Below, in pieces: positions 50,629-59,332 of a stretch of 64,000 nucleotides of DNA. This stretch comes from Ponticaulis koreensis DSM 19734 (GTDB lineage: Bacteria > Pseudomonadota > Alphaproteobacteria > Caulobacterales > Hyphomonadaceae): positions 1 through 64,000 of the forward strand of contig NZ_ATVJ01000003.1 in NCBI RefSeq assembly GCF_000420665.1. Direction: 5' to 3'. Both the position numbers and the translations under genes were made by a program. Under the pieces are notes generated by a model. The model ran no database searches and was not told where the DNA came from. It saw only the letters and a program-made list of their open reading frames with translations. Every line of letters begins with the position of its first letter. Within the stretch, counting starts at the first letter, position 1.

Positions 50629-52245
50629 ATGGATTACCGCGAGTTTCATTCTGAGTTCCCGCATGGTTCTGCGCGTTTTGCAGATGATGGGGATGTGCAG
50701 CGCGCGGGTCTCTTGCGCGGCGAAGGATTATTCCTAGGCTATTGGGGAAGGCGCGCGCTGCAAAGTTCATCGGACGCGCCAGTTCTGGTGTGTGCGGGCT
50801 CCGGCTCTGGCAAGTCGCGCGATCTCTATATGCAGCTTTTATCGATGCCTAGCCGGGAATCTTTCTTGGTTTTGGATCCTAAAGGTGAGCTGTTCACTTG
50901 CTCTCACCTGACGCATGCGCGCCAGGAAATTAGGACCTACACGGTCAATCTCATGGCTGACGAGGGAGTTATTCCGGCTCATGGTTGCAATGTACTGGAT
51001 ATTTTAAAGCCAAACTGTCCGGCGCTGTTTGAGAATGCGCGGCTTTTGATCTCGGCAATGATTGCGGAGAACCCAGGCGAGAAATACTTCTCCAACCGCG
51101 CAAGGGACTGGATGCCGGATATTGCGGTGTCTGATGTGGAGAGCAATGGCTCAACGTCCTTGCCGCGTCTTTACGATATTCTTGCTATGATAGACGGCGA
51201 TCCCAATGGGTGGGAGGCGTACTTAGAGCAGATGCTGAACTCGCGCTATGCGCCGGTCAGAAAAACAGCAGCCGAAATGTTCAAAAAGTCTCTCGATGCA
51301 CCCAAAGAATTCTCCGGTGTGCTCGGCGAAATCAATAACGCTCTAGAGCCTCTCAAATCACCCCGCGTGCGCAAAATGCTAGAGGGCGGATTTTCGCTCG
51401 AAGAACTTACGGACGGGATGCATCCAGTCCGCGTGCATCTATGCATTGACGGTGATGTTCTGAAAGACATGGCCAGCATTGTCCGCCCGTTTTTCCAGGC
51501 GGTCATGATTTACAAAGGCCGTCGTCCCAGTTCACCTCGCGTTAATCTGCTGATCGATGAGGCTGCGCAGCTCTCCAAGTTCGATGCCCTGAAGACTGCG
51601 ATGTCCTATTCAAGGGGCAAGGGTGTACGCACTATCGTGACGTTCCAGGATATTGGACAGATCGAAGAGCATTACTCAAAACCAGGCGTGAAGACCTTTT
51701 TCGGGAACAGCGAGACCAAGGTGTTCTTTGGCGTTCGCGATTACGAAACCGCGCAATTGATCTCCAACATGATGGGCACGGCCACCAATGAGATCCATCA
51801 AAAGCATGAACAGGAAAACGCGCGCCGGAAGGCCGGTAAGATCGCTATGGAGGTGATTGACGGCCGAAGTCCGCTGGAGGCCGCGAACGACTATATCCAC
51901 TACCTAGAAGCGTCCAGACGTCCCCATAAACAGGCTCGTCCATTAATGAGTGCTGCGGAGATTTTGAGCATGCCAGAAGACAAGGCTATCATTCTGATCT
52001 CCGGTAAAGGCGTTCCGCCGATCATAGCTGATAAGCACCCATATTACTCGCGGGCTGCATCGCGTGAGATGAATCTGCGGTATCTGCCCCATCCATCTCA
52101 TGAACCACGCGATAAGGTGCGTCTTTGGGGTTTCTTACGCTCACGCTGGGTAAGAGCTGTACGCAGGCCTGTTCCAGAAGAATATCGCTATTTCCCCCAA
52201 TATGCATTTGGACATGCAGTATCGTTAGAGGACCACCCCCTCTAG
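50629..52245 (+). CDS. VirD4/TraG-type conjugative coupling ATPase
   Basis: 538 residues from the ATG at 50629; a longer upstream frame crosses the terminator and was rejected. Walker A AGSGSGKS at 56-63, FLVLDPKGELF just after, Walker B VNLLIDEAA at 305-313, and the TFQDIGQIEEHY motif are characteristic of type IV coupling proteins. It lacks the usual N-terminal membrane helices, so the two small membrane proteins upstream may anchor it. It would hand the relaxase-DNA complex to a secretion channel. No VirB genes are in the window, which makes this a mobilizable rather than self-transmissible element. Confidence 0.88.
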   Translation: MDYREFHSEFPHGSARFADDGDVQRAGLLRGEGLFLGYWGRRALQSSSDAPVLVCAGSGSGKSRDLYMQLLSMPSRESFLVLDPKGELFTCSHLTHARQEIRTYTVNLMADEGVIPAHGCNVLDILKPNCPALFENARLLISAMIAENPGEKYFSNRARDWMPDIAVSDVESNGSTSLPRLYDILAMIDGDPNGWEAYLEQMLNSRYAPVRKTAAEMFKKSLDAPKEFSGVLGEINNALEPLKSPRVRKMLEGGFSLEELTDGMHPVRVHLCIDGDVLKDMASIVRPFFQAVMIYKGRRPSSPRVNLLIDEAAQLSKFDALKTAMSYSRGKGVRTIVTFQDIGQIEEHYSKPGVKTFFGNSETKVFFGVRDYETAQLISNMMGTATNEIHQKHEQENARRKAGKIAMEVIDGRSPLEAANDYIHYLEASRRPHKQARPLMSAAEILSMPEDKAIILISGKGVPPIIADKHPYYSRAASREMNLRYLPHPSHEPRDKVRLWGFLRSRWVRAVRRPVPEEYRYFPQYAFGHAVSLEDHPL

Positions 52246-52263
52246 CAGAAAAGGAGCGCTGTC

Positions 52264-52569
52264 TTGTCTGATGGTGTTCGCGCGCGTTTTACCGCGCAAA
52301 GTCAGGCTCCTGCGCCTGATATCAAAACCAGATTAGAGCTGGATAAGCTGAAGGCTGAGCGCGCAAAGGCGAAGCCGCAGCCTCAGCGCCAACTTACTCC
52401 TAAAGGTCCAATTCGAATGCAGGTGCTATCCGCTGAAGCGTCCAAAAGCCATGCGCGGCTTGGCCAGCTTAAAACAGCTTTGGAGCAGGCAAAGCAGGAA
52501 GCGGCTCGGCAGTATTCGCTGAACTCTCGAGCAGGCTTTGCCAAGGCTCAGTTCGATAAGGGGCGTTAG
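52264..52569 (+). CDS. Small basic helical protein, 101 aa
   Basis: TTG start with AAGGAGCG upstream, 18 bases after the coupling protein. Lys/Gln/Ala-rich, helical, with no recognised domain (RLELDKLKAERAKAKPQPQ, LGQLKTALEQAKQEAARQY). Possibly DNA-binding or a coupling-protein accessory. Confidence 0.5.
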   Translation: MSDGVRARFTAQSQAPAPDIKTRLELDKLKAERAKAKPQPQRQLTPKGPIRMQVLSAEASKSHARLGQLKTALEQAKQEAARQYSLNSRAGFAKAQFDKGR

Positions 52570-52655
52570 CATACGCCTGTACTCAGCAGTGACAGAAGCG
52601 GAATAATAGGAGAGTATTCCTATTAATAATCTCAACAATAACAAAGGAGAAGACC

Positions 52656-52991
52656 ATGAGTAAATACAATCAAAGAAATGACCAAGAGCGCCAAAGCCCG
52701 CCGGAACAAACGCCGCAGCGCAAGCAACCGGCTGATGTTCTGCGGTCCTCAAACCTGAAGGCCACCATCTGGGAACAAAAGACGGAGAACGGGTCGATGT
52801 TCAACACAACGCTGACACGTTCATACACGGATAAAGATGGTCGCTGGCAGGAAACGGGTACGCTCCGCGAGCGCGATAACCTTCCTGCTGGCGAGCTTCT
52901 GCGCCAATCGCATAACCGTATCAATGAGCTCCGCCGGGAAATTGCTGAACGAGGCAATGCGAGAACGCAGGATCAAGAGCAGGAGCGATAG
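52656..52991 (+). CDS. Plasmid/ICE-type hypothetical protein, 111 aa
   Basis: ATG at 52656 after AAAGGAGAAGACC. After a polar N-terminus the core (LKATIWEQKTENGSMFNTTL, RSYTDKDGRWQETGTL, LPAGELLRQSHNRI) matches a small family that I have often seen on plasmids and integrative elements, with a beta-strand pattern like single-strand DNA-binding proteins. The function is not established to my knowledge. It is 5 bases before the next gene. Confidence 0.6.
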   Translation: MSKYNQRNDQERQSPPEQTPQRKQPADVLRSSNLKATIWEQKTENGSMFNTTLTRSYTDKDGRWQETGTLRERDNLPAGELLRQSHNRINELRREIAERGNARTQDQEQER

Positions 52992-52996
52992 GCTGA

Positions 52997-53311
52997 ATGA
53001 GGGCAGAAGTCGATTTCGGAAAATATGCGAGGTTTCTTGCTGATAGCGGGCTGAGCGAAGAGCAAATCGCCCAAATGCTCCAGGACTACTGGAGCATTGT
53101 TTGTGGATTTGTGGCGCTGGGATGGGGCGTGAGTGCCCCTGACCATGCGCTAAGTGCCTCTGATTTACCCCCTGAAAACAACTGGAGTGGTCCCAAAAAT
53201 CTGAGTGTTTCCGGCTCCGATCTGGTATCCTTTAAGCACAAAGCAGCCAGAAAAATTGAAGCAACAAACGTCTCTAAGCAGGAGGTGTTTCAGGAGGGAG
53301 TCAAAACATGA
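52997..53311 (+). CDS. Hypothetical protein upstream of serine recombinase, 104 aa
   Basis: Overlaps the recombinase ATG by ATGA (53308-53311), so the two are co-translated. It contains LADSGLSEEQIAQMLQDYWSIVCGFVALGWGV, a phrase I associate with small genes preceding large serine recombinases in alphaproteobacteria. It could be the recombination directionality factor, but nothing in the sequence proves it. Confidence 0.6.
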   Translation: MRAEVDFGKYARFLADSGLSEEQIAQMLQDYWSIVCGFVALGWGVSAPDHALSASDLPPENNWSGPKNLSVSGSDLVSFKHKAARKIEATNVSKQEVFQEGVKT

Positions 53312-54963
53312 AGGGAGATGAGCTTAGGAAAACGAGAGCTGTAACATATGTGCGGGTCAGTTCTGCCGCGCAAGTTGCCCGGGGACAAGGAGCTGAGAGC
53401 CAGGCGGCACGATGTGCCGAATTTGCAAGAATGAGAGGATACGAAGTTGAAAAGGTGTTTGCGGACAAAGCGGTTTCTGGCTCGCTAGTCGAACGCCCCG
53501 CTATGAAAGAACTGCTCTCTTTTCTTAGAAAAAATAAAAAAGACAAGGTCGTCGTCCTTATCGATGAAATATCCCGGCTGGCCAGAGGTTTGGAGGCGCA
53601 CATTTCCCTACGGGTGCTGATCGCCAAGGCTGGAGGAATCCTAGAAAGTCCTAGTCACGAATTTGGTGATGATTCTGACAGTCAGCTCGTTGAATATATG
53701 CTGGCTTCTGTGAGTCAGCATTTTCGTATGAAAATCAAAGAAACAACTCGCCACCGGATGGAGGCTAGAATGCGTTCTGGCTTTTGGGCGTTCTACGCGC
53801 CTTGGGGGTTTTCGTATGTTAAAACCAAAGAGCACGGAAACGTTCTGGTTCGCGATGAGCCTTTAGCTTCAATTATCCAAGAAGGAATTGAGGGATACGC
53901 GAACGGTCGTTTCCAGACACAAGCCGAGGTGGCGAGGTTCTTCGAAAGTAGGGAGGGATTTCCGAAGGATAGCCGTGGAAAGGTTCGAATCCAGCGAGTC
54001 AAAAATATACTGACGCGCCGAGTTTATGCGGGCTTGGTCGAGTATGAACCATGGGGCGTCACGCTTCGGGAAGGATATCATGATGGGCTGGTGTCTGTCG
54101 CAACTTTCGACAAGGTACAGGAGCGCCTAGCAGGAAAAGCGTACGCGCCAGTTCGCGCTGATATAAACGAAGCTTTTCCAGTTCGCGGCGCAGTCGAATG
54201 CGCTGATTGCGGGCATGCACTGACAGCATGTTTTTCTAAAAGCAAAACTGGGAAGTTGCATCCATACTATCTTTGTCATCACAAGGGCTGTGTTTCTTAT
54301 CGTAAATCTATCAGGCGTGATGACCTTGAGGGCGCGGTTGAGGCCATGCTGGAGACTCTGAGTCCCAGCTCAGGCATGTTTGAGATGATCAAAGAAATGT
54401 TCGCCGACGCATGGAATCAGCAACAAGCGCAGGCGCAAATCATCGCGAAGAACATCCGCGTCGAGATGAACAAGCTTGAAAAGCAGATTGACGGAATTGT
54501 TGACCGGATTGTTGATGCGACCAGCGAGCGCGTCATTCAGGCTTATGAGCAACGCATTGAAACGCTTGAACGTAAGAAGCTTGTTCTTAGTGAGAAGCTT
54601 CAAAATGCATCAAAGCCAAAGCGTACCTTTGAGGAGATGTTCGAACTCACCATGGGGTTCCTCTCAAGGCCCTGTAATATTTGGAAAAATGGAGGATTGG
54701 CCGAGAAGAAAACAGTGCTTCGTTTGGTGCTTTCCGACAGACTTCAATATAGCCGTGAAAGCGGACTTCGAACCCCACGGATAGCCCGTGTTTTCAGTAT
54801 CATGAAAGGAGAAAATATGACTGATGGTAAAATGGCGGACTGGGGAGGATTCGAACCCCCGACCCCTTGGTTCGTAGCCAAGTACTCTATCCAACTGAGC
54901 TACCAGTCCGCGCCGAGAAGAACGCGTGAATACAGAAAGCAGGCCAGCATGGCAAGCGTCTGA
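53308..54963 (+). CDS. Large serine recombinase with C-terminus reading through tRNA-Arg
   Basis: 551 residues. The resolvase-type catalytic domain begins AVTYVRVSSAAQ with the nucleophile serine at 18 or 19. A recombinase domain (about 170-270), a zinc-ribbon segment (VECADCGHALTACF, YYLCHHKGCVSY) and a coiled coil (IRVEMNKLEKQIDGIV) follow, the layout of large serine integrases. From residue 509 (MADWGGFEPPTPWF) the frame runs antisense through the tRNA-Arg gene, so the last ~43 residues come from the target site rather than the element. It would integrate and excise the mobilizable element at this tRNA. In a circular form the end would differ. Confidence 0.9.
   Translation: MKGDELRKTRAVTYVRVSSAAQVARGQGAESQAARCAEFARMRGYEVEKVFADKAVSGSLVERPAMKELLSFLRKNKKDKVVVLIDEISRLARGLEAHISLRVLIAKAGGILESPSHEFGDDSDSQLVEYMLASVSQHFRMKIKETTRHRMEARMRSGFWAFYAPWGFSYVKTKEHGNVLVRDEPLASIIQEGIEGYANGRFQTQAEVARFFESREGFPKDSRGKVRIQRVKNILTRRVYAGLVEYEPWGVTLREGYHDGLVSVATFDKVQERLAGKAYAPVRADINEAFPVRGAVECADCGHALTACFSKSKTGKLHPYYLCHHKGCVSYRKSIRRDDLEGAVEAMLETLSPSSGMFEMIKEMFADAWNQQQAQAQIIAKNIRVEMNKLEKQIDGIVDRIVDATSERVIQAYEQRIETLERKKLVLSEKLQNASKPKRTFEEMFELTMGFLSRPCNIWKNGGLAEKKTVLRLVLSDRLQYSRESGLRTPRIARVFSIMKGENMTDGKMADWGGFEPPTPWFVAKYSIQLSYQSAPRRTREYRKQASMASV
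54830..54848. other. Candidate attachment site, right end at tRNA-Arg
   Basis: 19 bases identical to 8900-8918. They comprise the tRNA-Arg CCA end, acceptor strand and the first part of the T arm plus three flanking bases. The intact tRNA is on this side, so the element lies to the left. Confidence 0.7.
54833..54909 (-). tRNA. tRNA-Arg (anticodon ACG), CCA encoded
   Basis: 77 bases. Acceptor GGACTGG pairs with CCAGTCC, discriminator G, then encoded CCA. The D arm is GCTC/GAGT-like, the anticodon arm CTTGG-CTACGAA-CCAAG gives ACG, and the T arm is GGGGG-TTCGAAT-CCTCC. All arms fold. The 3' end is the attachment site of the adjacent mobile element. Confidence 0.95.
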
Positions 54964-55007
54964 AGCGGAAAAAATTCAGTTTTTCTGACTTTCTTTTCGG
55001 CGGCCCG

Positions 55008-56006
55008 TTAAGCCACGTTATAAGGTGCCGCATTTGCCGCATGAACGCCGCGTGCAATTGCCCGTGCCAGCGTGCTGGCAGCCAGTTCGCCAAGGCGAGC
55101 AATCATCATCGGGCGCGGCTCTGATATCTCTTTCTCGCCGGTGGAGAGCGCGAAGACGACATCGCCATCGAACGGTGCAAATACAGGCCGGATGGCCCGT
55201 GCCATGCCGGCGACGGCCATATCTGCGACGCGTTGCGTTTCACTCGGGGTGAGGGCGGCATCGGTCGCAATCGTGGCAATCGTCGTGTTGGTGCGCGGCG
55301 ATGGGTTGGCTTTGGCCGAGCCCCAGTCTTCGGCGTCGAAATCGAAGGTCTGCGGCATACCCATACCGCCAAACTCACCCTCGATCTCATAAGGCGCAGC
55401 CCAGTAAGACTCAGAGTTCGGAACTTTGACCGAGCCGAAGGAGTTCACCGCGACGATGGCGCCGACTGTGTAGCCGTCATTGGAGACGATGCTGGCAGAA
55501 CCAAGGCCGCCTTCCATCGCACCTGCGCGTGCGCCAAGCCCTGCGCCGCGATTGCCCAGGTCGAATGTTTTGGAGAGTGCGTCGAACGCTTTCTGACCTA
55601 GTGTGCGGTAGGGCGGTTTGGTGCCCCAGTCTTTGTCGCCGCCATTGGCAAGGTCATAGAGAATAGCAGACGGAACAATCGGGCTTTTTGGAACGCCCGG
55701 CAGCTCCATCAGGGCGAAACCTTTGCCGGATGCACCAATCTCCGCGATCACGCCATCAGCCGCGGCCAGACCATAAACAGAGCCGCCTGACAGGACGATG
55801 GCGTCCACATCATCGACCAGCGTTCCGAGTTGAAGCGCGTCGGTTTCACGCGTCCCAGGGCCGCCGCCAGCAATGTGAACGGCGCAGACGGCGCGCTTTT
55901 GTGGCCTGATCACGGTGACGCCTGTGCGGACGCCTTCATCTTCAGCATTGCCGACCATGAGACCGGCAATATCGGTGATCAGATTAAGTTGTCCACGTTT
56001 TGCCAT
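55008..56006 (-). CDS. P1/S58-family peptidase (DmpA/NylC type)
   Basis: 332 residues. Family motifs: GLMVGNAEDEGVRTGVTVI, AGGGPGTRETDAL, VDAIVLSGGSVYGLAAADGV, and VGAIVAVNSFGSV around the expected self-cleavage and nucleophile Asn-Ser. Members are N-terminal nucleophile aminopeptidases or amidases that mature by autoproteolysis; the exact substrate is unknown. No signal peptide, so it is cytoplasmic. First chromosomal gene right of the tRNA; divergent from the transferase gene. Confidence 0.88.
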   Translation of the reverse strand: MAKRGQLNLITDIAGLMVGNAEDEGVRTGVTVIRPQKRAVCAVHIAGGGPGTRETDALQLGTLVDDVDAIVLSGGSVYGLAAADGVIAEIGASGKGFALMELPGVPKSPIVPSAILYDLANGGDKDWGTKPPYRTLGQKAFDALSKTFDLGNRGAGLGARAGAMEGGLGSASIVSNDGYTVGAIVAVNSFGSVKVPNSESYWAAPYEIEGEFGGMGMPQTFDFDAEDWGSAKANPSPRTNTTIATIATDAALTPSETQRVADMAVAGMARAIRPVFAPFDGDVVFALSTGEKEISEPRPMMIARLGELAASTLARAIARGVHAANAAPYNVA

Positions 56007-56071
56007 GACCTGCCTTTCTCTCTTTTATTCAGGGTGTATGGTGCATTCAAACTGTCGCCAAGGAACTTTTC

Positions 56072-57850
56072 ATGTTGCGCACCGCTCTCTCATCCATTTC
56101 TGCTCTTGCTCTGCTCGCTGCTTGTTCACCAGAGACTGCTGAAACGCCAGAAGCTGCACCGCCCGCGCCGGAAGCGGCTATAGAGGCGTCGTCTACTGAC
56201 TGGGCGTATGGCGGCATGGTTGCCGCGGCTGACCCGCGCGCCGTTGCTGCTGGTGTTCGCGTGCTTGAGGCTGGTGGTACAGCGGTCGATGCAGCCATTG
56301 CTGTTCACTCCGTTCTGGGGCTTGTCGAGCCACAAAGTTCTGGCCTCGGCGGTGGTGCTTTCATGATGGTCTACGAGCATGAAACTGACACCATCACTAT
56401 GCTGGACGGGCGTGAGCGTGCGCCGTCAGGCATTACCGAAGACTGGTTCAAGGATGAAGAAGGCAATGTCCGCGACTTCATCACGTCGTGGCAGTCCGGC
56501 TTGTCTATCGGTGTGCCGGGGCAGGTTGCGCTTTACGAAGAGGCGCATGAGCGTTTCGGTCAGGCTGAATGGAGCTCACTCTTCGAAGATGCGATTACGC
56601 TGGCCGAAGATGGTTTTGAAGTTTCACCGCGTTTAAATGGCTCGCTGTCGAGCGAGCGTTTCCGGAGCTTCTCGCTTCTGGACGATAATCCTGACACGGC
56701 CGCATATTTCTATCCGGAGGGCGAGCCGCTTGCAGCCGGTGAGCTGCGCCTGAACCCTGACTATGCAGAAACGCTTCGGGCTGTTTCTGAGGAAGGCGCG
56801 AGCGCGTTTTACACCGGTCCGATCGCTGAATCGATTATCGCTGCGGCAACCGCAGAGCCGCTGGGCAGTGTGATGACGCTCGAAGATCTGGCCAGTTATG
56901 AAGTAACCACGCGTCAGGCGGTGTGCGGTGAAGCACTTGGCTTTACGATCTGTTCGGCGCCTCCACCGTCTTCTGGCGGCGTAACACAGAACGCTATTCT
57001 GGGTCTGTACGAGCGGTTCACAGCAGACCTGCCAAACGGTTACTCCGATGAGCATGTCCGCGCTTACGTCGATGCGCAGCGTCTCTCATATGCTGACCGT
57101 GACCATTATGTTGCGGATGCGGATTTCGTGACCGTGCCGACGGCGGATCTGATTGATCCAGCCTATCTCGATCACCGTGCAACCGAGCGGTTTGCGCCGG
57201 ATGGCCATGCCACACCGGGTGATCCGGGCGCAGTTCTGCGTGGTGAGCCTATGATCGACATGTGGGGCCATGACGGTACGCAACATGAGCCAGGCACGAC
57301 GCATGTGTCTGTGGTTGATCGCTATGGCAATGCAGTTTCAATGACGGCGACGGTCGAAGCCGGTTTCGGGTCTTCGCGGTGGGCATCCGGTTTCGTTCTG
57401 AACAACGAGCTGACCGACTTCTCTCGTGATCCGGAATACAATGGCCAACCGGTAGCGAACGCGCCTGCAGGCAATAAGCGCCCGCGGTCTTCTATGTCTC
57501 CAACGCTCGTCTTCGATGATGAGGGCGATCTCTTCATGGTGACGGGCTCGCCGGGCGGTAACTCCATCGTAGCTTACGTCTCTAAAACGCTCGTGGGCGT
57601 TCTCGACTGGGGCATGAGTGCGCAGGACGCGGTGAACTATCCGAACGTAATCGCGCGCGGGGACACAGTCGGTGTCGAGATCACGTACGAGCCGGGCACA
57701 CAGCTCAGCGCGATGCTGCGCGAAGCCGGTTATAGCGTTCAGGACCGTGAGGGTGAGAATTCAGGTCTGCACGTGATTGTCGTGCGTGAAGATGGTCTGG
57801 AAGGTGCGGCTGACCCGCGCCGTGAAGGTGTGGCTGTCGCGGTAGAGTAA
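56072..57850 (+). CDS. ggt: Gamma-glutamyltransferase, lipoprotein
   Basis: 592 residues. A lipoprotein signal ends in LAAC (MLRTALSSISALALLAAC), placing the enzyme in the periplasm anchored to a membrane. GGT motifs: GGTAVDAAIAVHSVLGLVEP, GLGGGAFMMVY, DGRERAP, and the self-processing site with T409 in GTTHVSVVDRYGN, which becomes the N-terminal nucleophile of the small subunit. SSMSPTLVFDDEG and GSPGGNSI follow. It cleaves gamma-glutamyl bonds of glutathione for amino acid recovery. Normal length. Confidence 0.93.
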   Translation: MLRTALSSISALALLAACSPETAETPEAAPPAPEAAIEASSTDWAYGGMVAAADPRAVAAGVRVLEAGGTAVDAAIAVHSVLGLVEPQSSGLGGGAFMMVYEHETDTITMLDGRERAPSGITEDWFKDEEGNVRDFITSWQSGLSIGVPGQVALYEEAHERFGQAEWSSLFEDAITLAEDGFEVSPRLNGSLSSERFRSFSLLDDNPDTAAYFYPEGEPLAAGELRLNPDYAETLRAVSEEGASAFYTGPIAESIIAAATAEPLGSVMTLEDLASYEVTTRQAVCGEALGFTICSAPPPSSGGVTQNAILGLYERFTADLPNGYSDEHVRAYVDAQRLSYADRDHYVADADFVTVPTADLIDPAYLDHRATERFAPDGHATPGDPGAVLRGEPMIDMWGHDGTQHEPGTTHVSVVDRYGNAVSMTATVEAGFGSSRWASGFVLNNELTDFSRDPEYNGQPVANAPAGNKRPRSSMSPTLVFDDEGDLFMVTGSPGGNSIVAYVSKTLVGVLDWGMSAQDAVNYPNVIARGDTVGVEITYEPGTQLSAMLREAGYSVQDREGENSGLHVIVVREDGLEGAADPRREGVAVAVE

Positions 57851-57858
57851 TCTCTACC
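57841..57858. terminator. Short hairpin between convergent genes
   Basis: GGTAGAG and CTCTACC around TAAT. It contains the ggt stop and the histidine kinase stop of the opposite strand. No T run, so at most a weak bidirectional terminator. Confidence 0.35.
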
Positions 57859-59302
57859 GCTTAAGCACCAGTTCAAATGTTGTGCCGTCCGGGCCTGTGC
57901 TGATCAGGTCCAGTCGGGCGTTCATCCCATCTGCAAGCTCGCGCGCAATGGCGAGTCCGAGCCCTGATCGGCCTTCGCGGCGCGTGCCCGAGAATGGCTT
58001 GAACAGGCTTTCGCGCATGCGCTCGGGAATACCGGGCCCGTTATCGACAATATTCAGATTGATTGAGTTATCGGTGACCGTTGCGCGTACACTCACTCGG
58101 CCTTCACCGGCTGTCTCATAATGGGTTGAAAGCGCCTGCGCGGCGTTGCGAACAAGGTTTACTATAATGCGGTGCAGATGGTCGGGGTCAATCGACGCGG
58201 TCAGTCTGTCATCGACATCCTGTTCAAAGCCGGTGCCAGGGCAAACGGCCAGCCCTTCACTTGCAGCCTCACGGACGATGTCCGCCAGCGCGTGAATGCC
58301 GAGGTGCGGGGCAGGCGTCTCGGCACGACCAAAGGCGAGCGTGTCCTCTGCAAGCTTACTGGCGCGCTCAATGGCGCGTTCCAGCCGCGGTGCTGCGCGT
58401 TGGACACGCGGGTCGTCGCTCATGGATAGGCCATCAGAGACGATCTGTGCCGCCGCAAGAGAGTTGCGCAGGTCATGATTGATCTTGGCCATTGCTTCAC
58501 CCAGCTGGGCGAGGCGTTCACGCTCGCGCAGGGCATTCTTTACCGTAGTTTCCATATCTGCGAGCGCACTTTGCGTACGACCGATTTCATCTGTCCTGTC
58601 TGTCGCTTCAATAGAATGCTGCATGTCGCGTGGTGCGTCGCGGATATGTTCGATGGCGCGTGTAATATTGCGCATCGGGCGCACGACCAGAAATACCAGC
58701 GTCAGATAGATAAAGAACCCGACAAAGGCAGAGATGAAGAATGACAGCAGAATGATACTGCGGCTGTATTCGCGAAGCTCTGTCTGCAGTGGTGCGGCTT
58801 CGACGACCACTTCGATAAAGTCGCCTTCAAACTCGGGCTCGGCGACGATGCGGTAATAGCTGGCTTCAGGTGTGATCAGCGTGCCCATCGTTTCTGCGAA
58901 GCGCTGCAGAAAGCTTTCGGTGCGCACATCGATAATCTTGAACTCGCCGCGCATTTCCATAGCGGGGGTGAGAATGGCTTCGCGTGCTGTGGGAGACCCG
59001 GTTGCCACGGCCACGATACGGGCGCGTTCCAGAAGATCACGGGAGAGCTGGTCTGACACCCGTCGTTCCGGCGCGGCTTCCAGAGCCATTACGGCCGTCT
59101 GGGCCATGCCAACGCGTTCGTTGATCCAGTCATCGCGGAATTTTGCCGCCGAAGGCAAAAAGATCAGCATCTCGGCGACAAGGATAAAAATGATGGTTAA
59201 GGCAAAAAGCTGGGATGACAGTCCGAGGCCCCAACGCCGGACTGGCTTATTAAGGGTCTGCCCCTCCGCATTCCCGCTTTGCGTGCCCATATCGAATGGC
59301 AT
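57854..59302 (-). CDS. HAMP-domain sensor histidine kinase
   Basis: 482 residues from the start at 59302 (GGGGGG 9 bases upstream); 59326 would add 8 residues. Layout: N-terminal membrane helix (FALTIIFILVAEMLIFLPSA), a periplasmic sensor of ~140 residues, a second helix (SIILLSFFISAFVGFFIYL), HAMP, H-box INHDLRNSLAAAQ with phospho-acceptor His, N box NLVRNAAQAL, G1 DNGPGIP and G2 SGLGLAIA. No response regulator is adjacent, so it is an orphan kinase. The signal is unknown. Confidence 0.9.
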   Translation of the reverse strand: MPFDMGTQSGNAEGQTLNKPVRRWGLGLSSQLFALTIIFILVAEMLIFLPSAAKFRDDWINERVGMAQTAVMALEAAPERRVSDQLSRDLLERARIVAVATGSPTAREAILTPAMEMRGEFKIIDVRTESFLQRFAETMGTLITPEASYYRIVAEPEFEGDFIEVVVEAAPLQTELREYSRSIILLSFFISAFVGFFIYLTLVFLVVRPMRNITRAIEHIRDAPRDMQHSIEATDRTDEIGRTQSALADMETTVKNALRERERLAQLGEAMAKINHDLRNSLAAAQIVSDGLSMSDDPRVQRAAPRLERAIERASKLAEDTLAFGRAETPAPHLGIHALADIVREAASEGLAVCPGTGFEQDVDDRLTASIDPDHLHRIIVNLVRNAAQALSTHYETAGEGRVSVRATVTDNSINLNIVDNGPGIPERMRESLFKPFSGTRREGRSGLGLAIARELADGMNARLDLISTGPDGTTFELVLKR

Positions 59303-59332
59303 GTAAGTTGCCCCCCGGCAGTACACAAGTCA

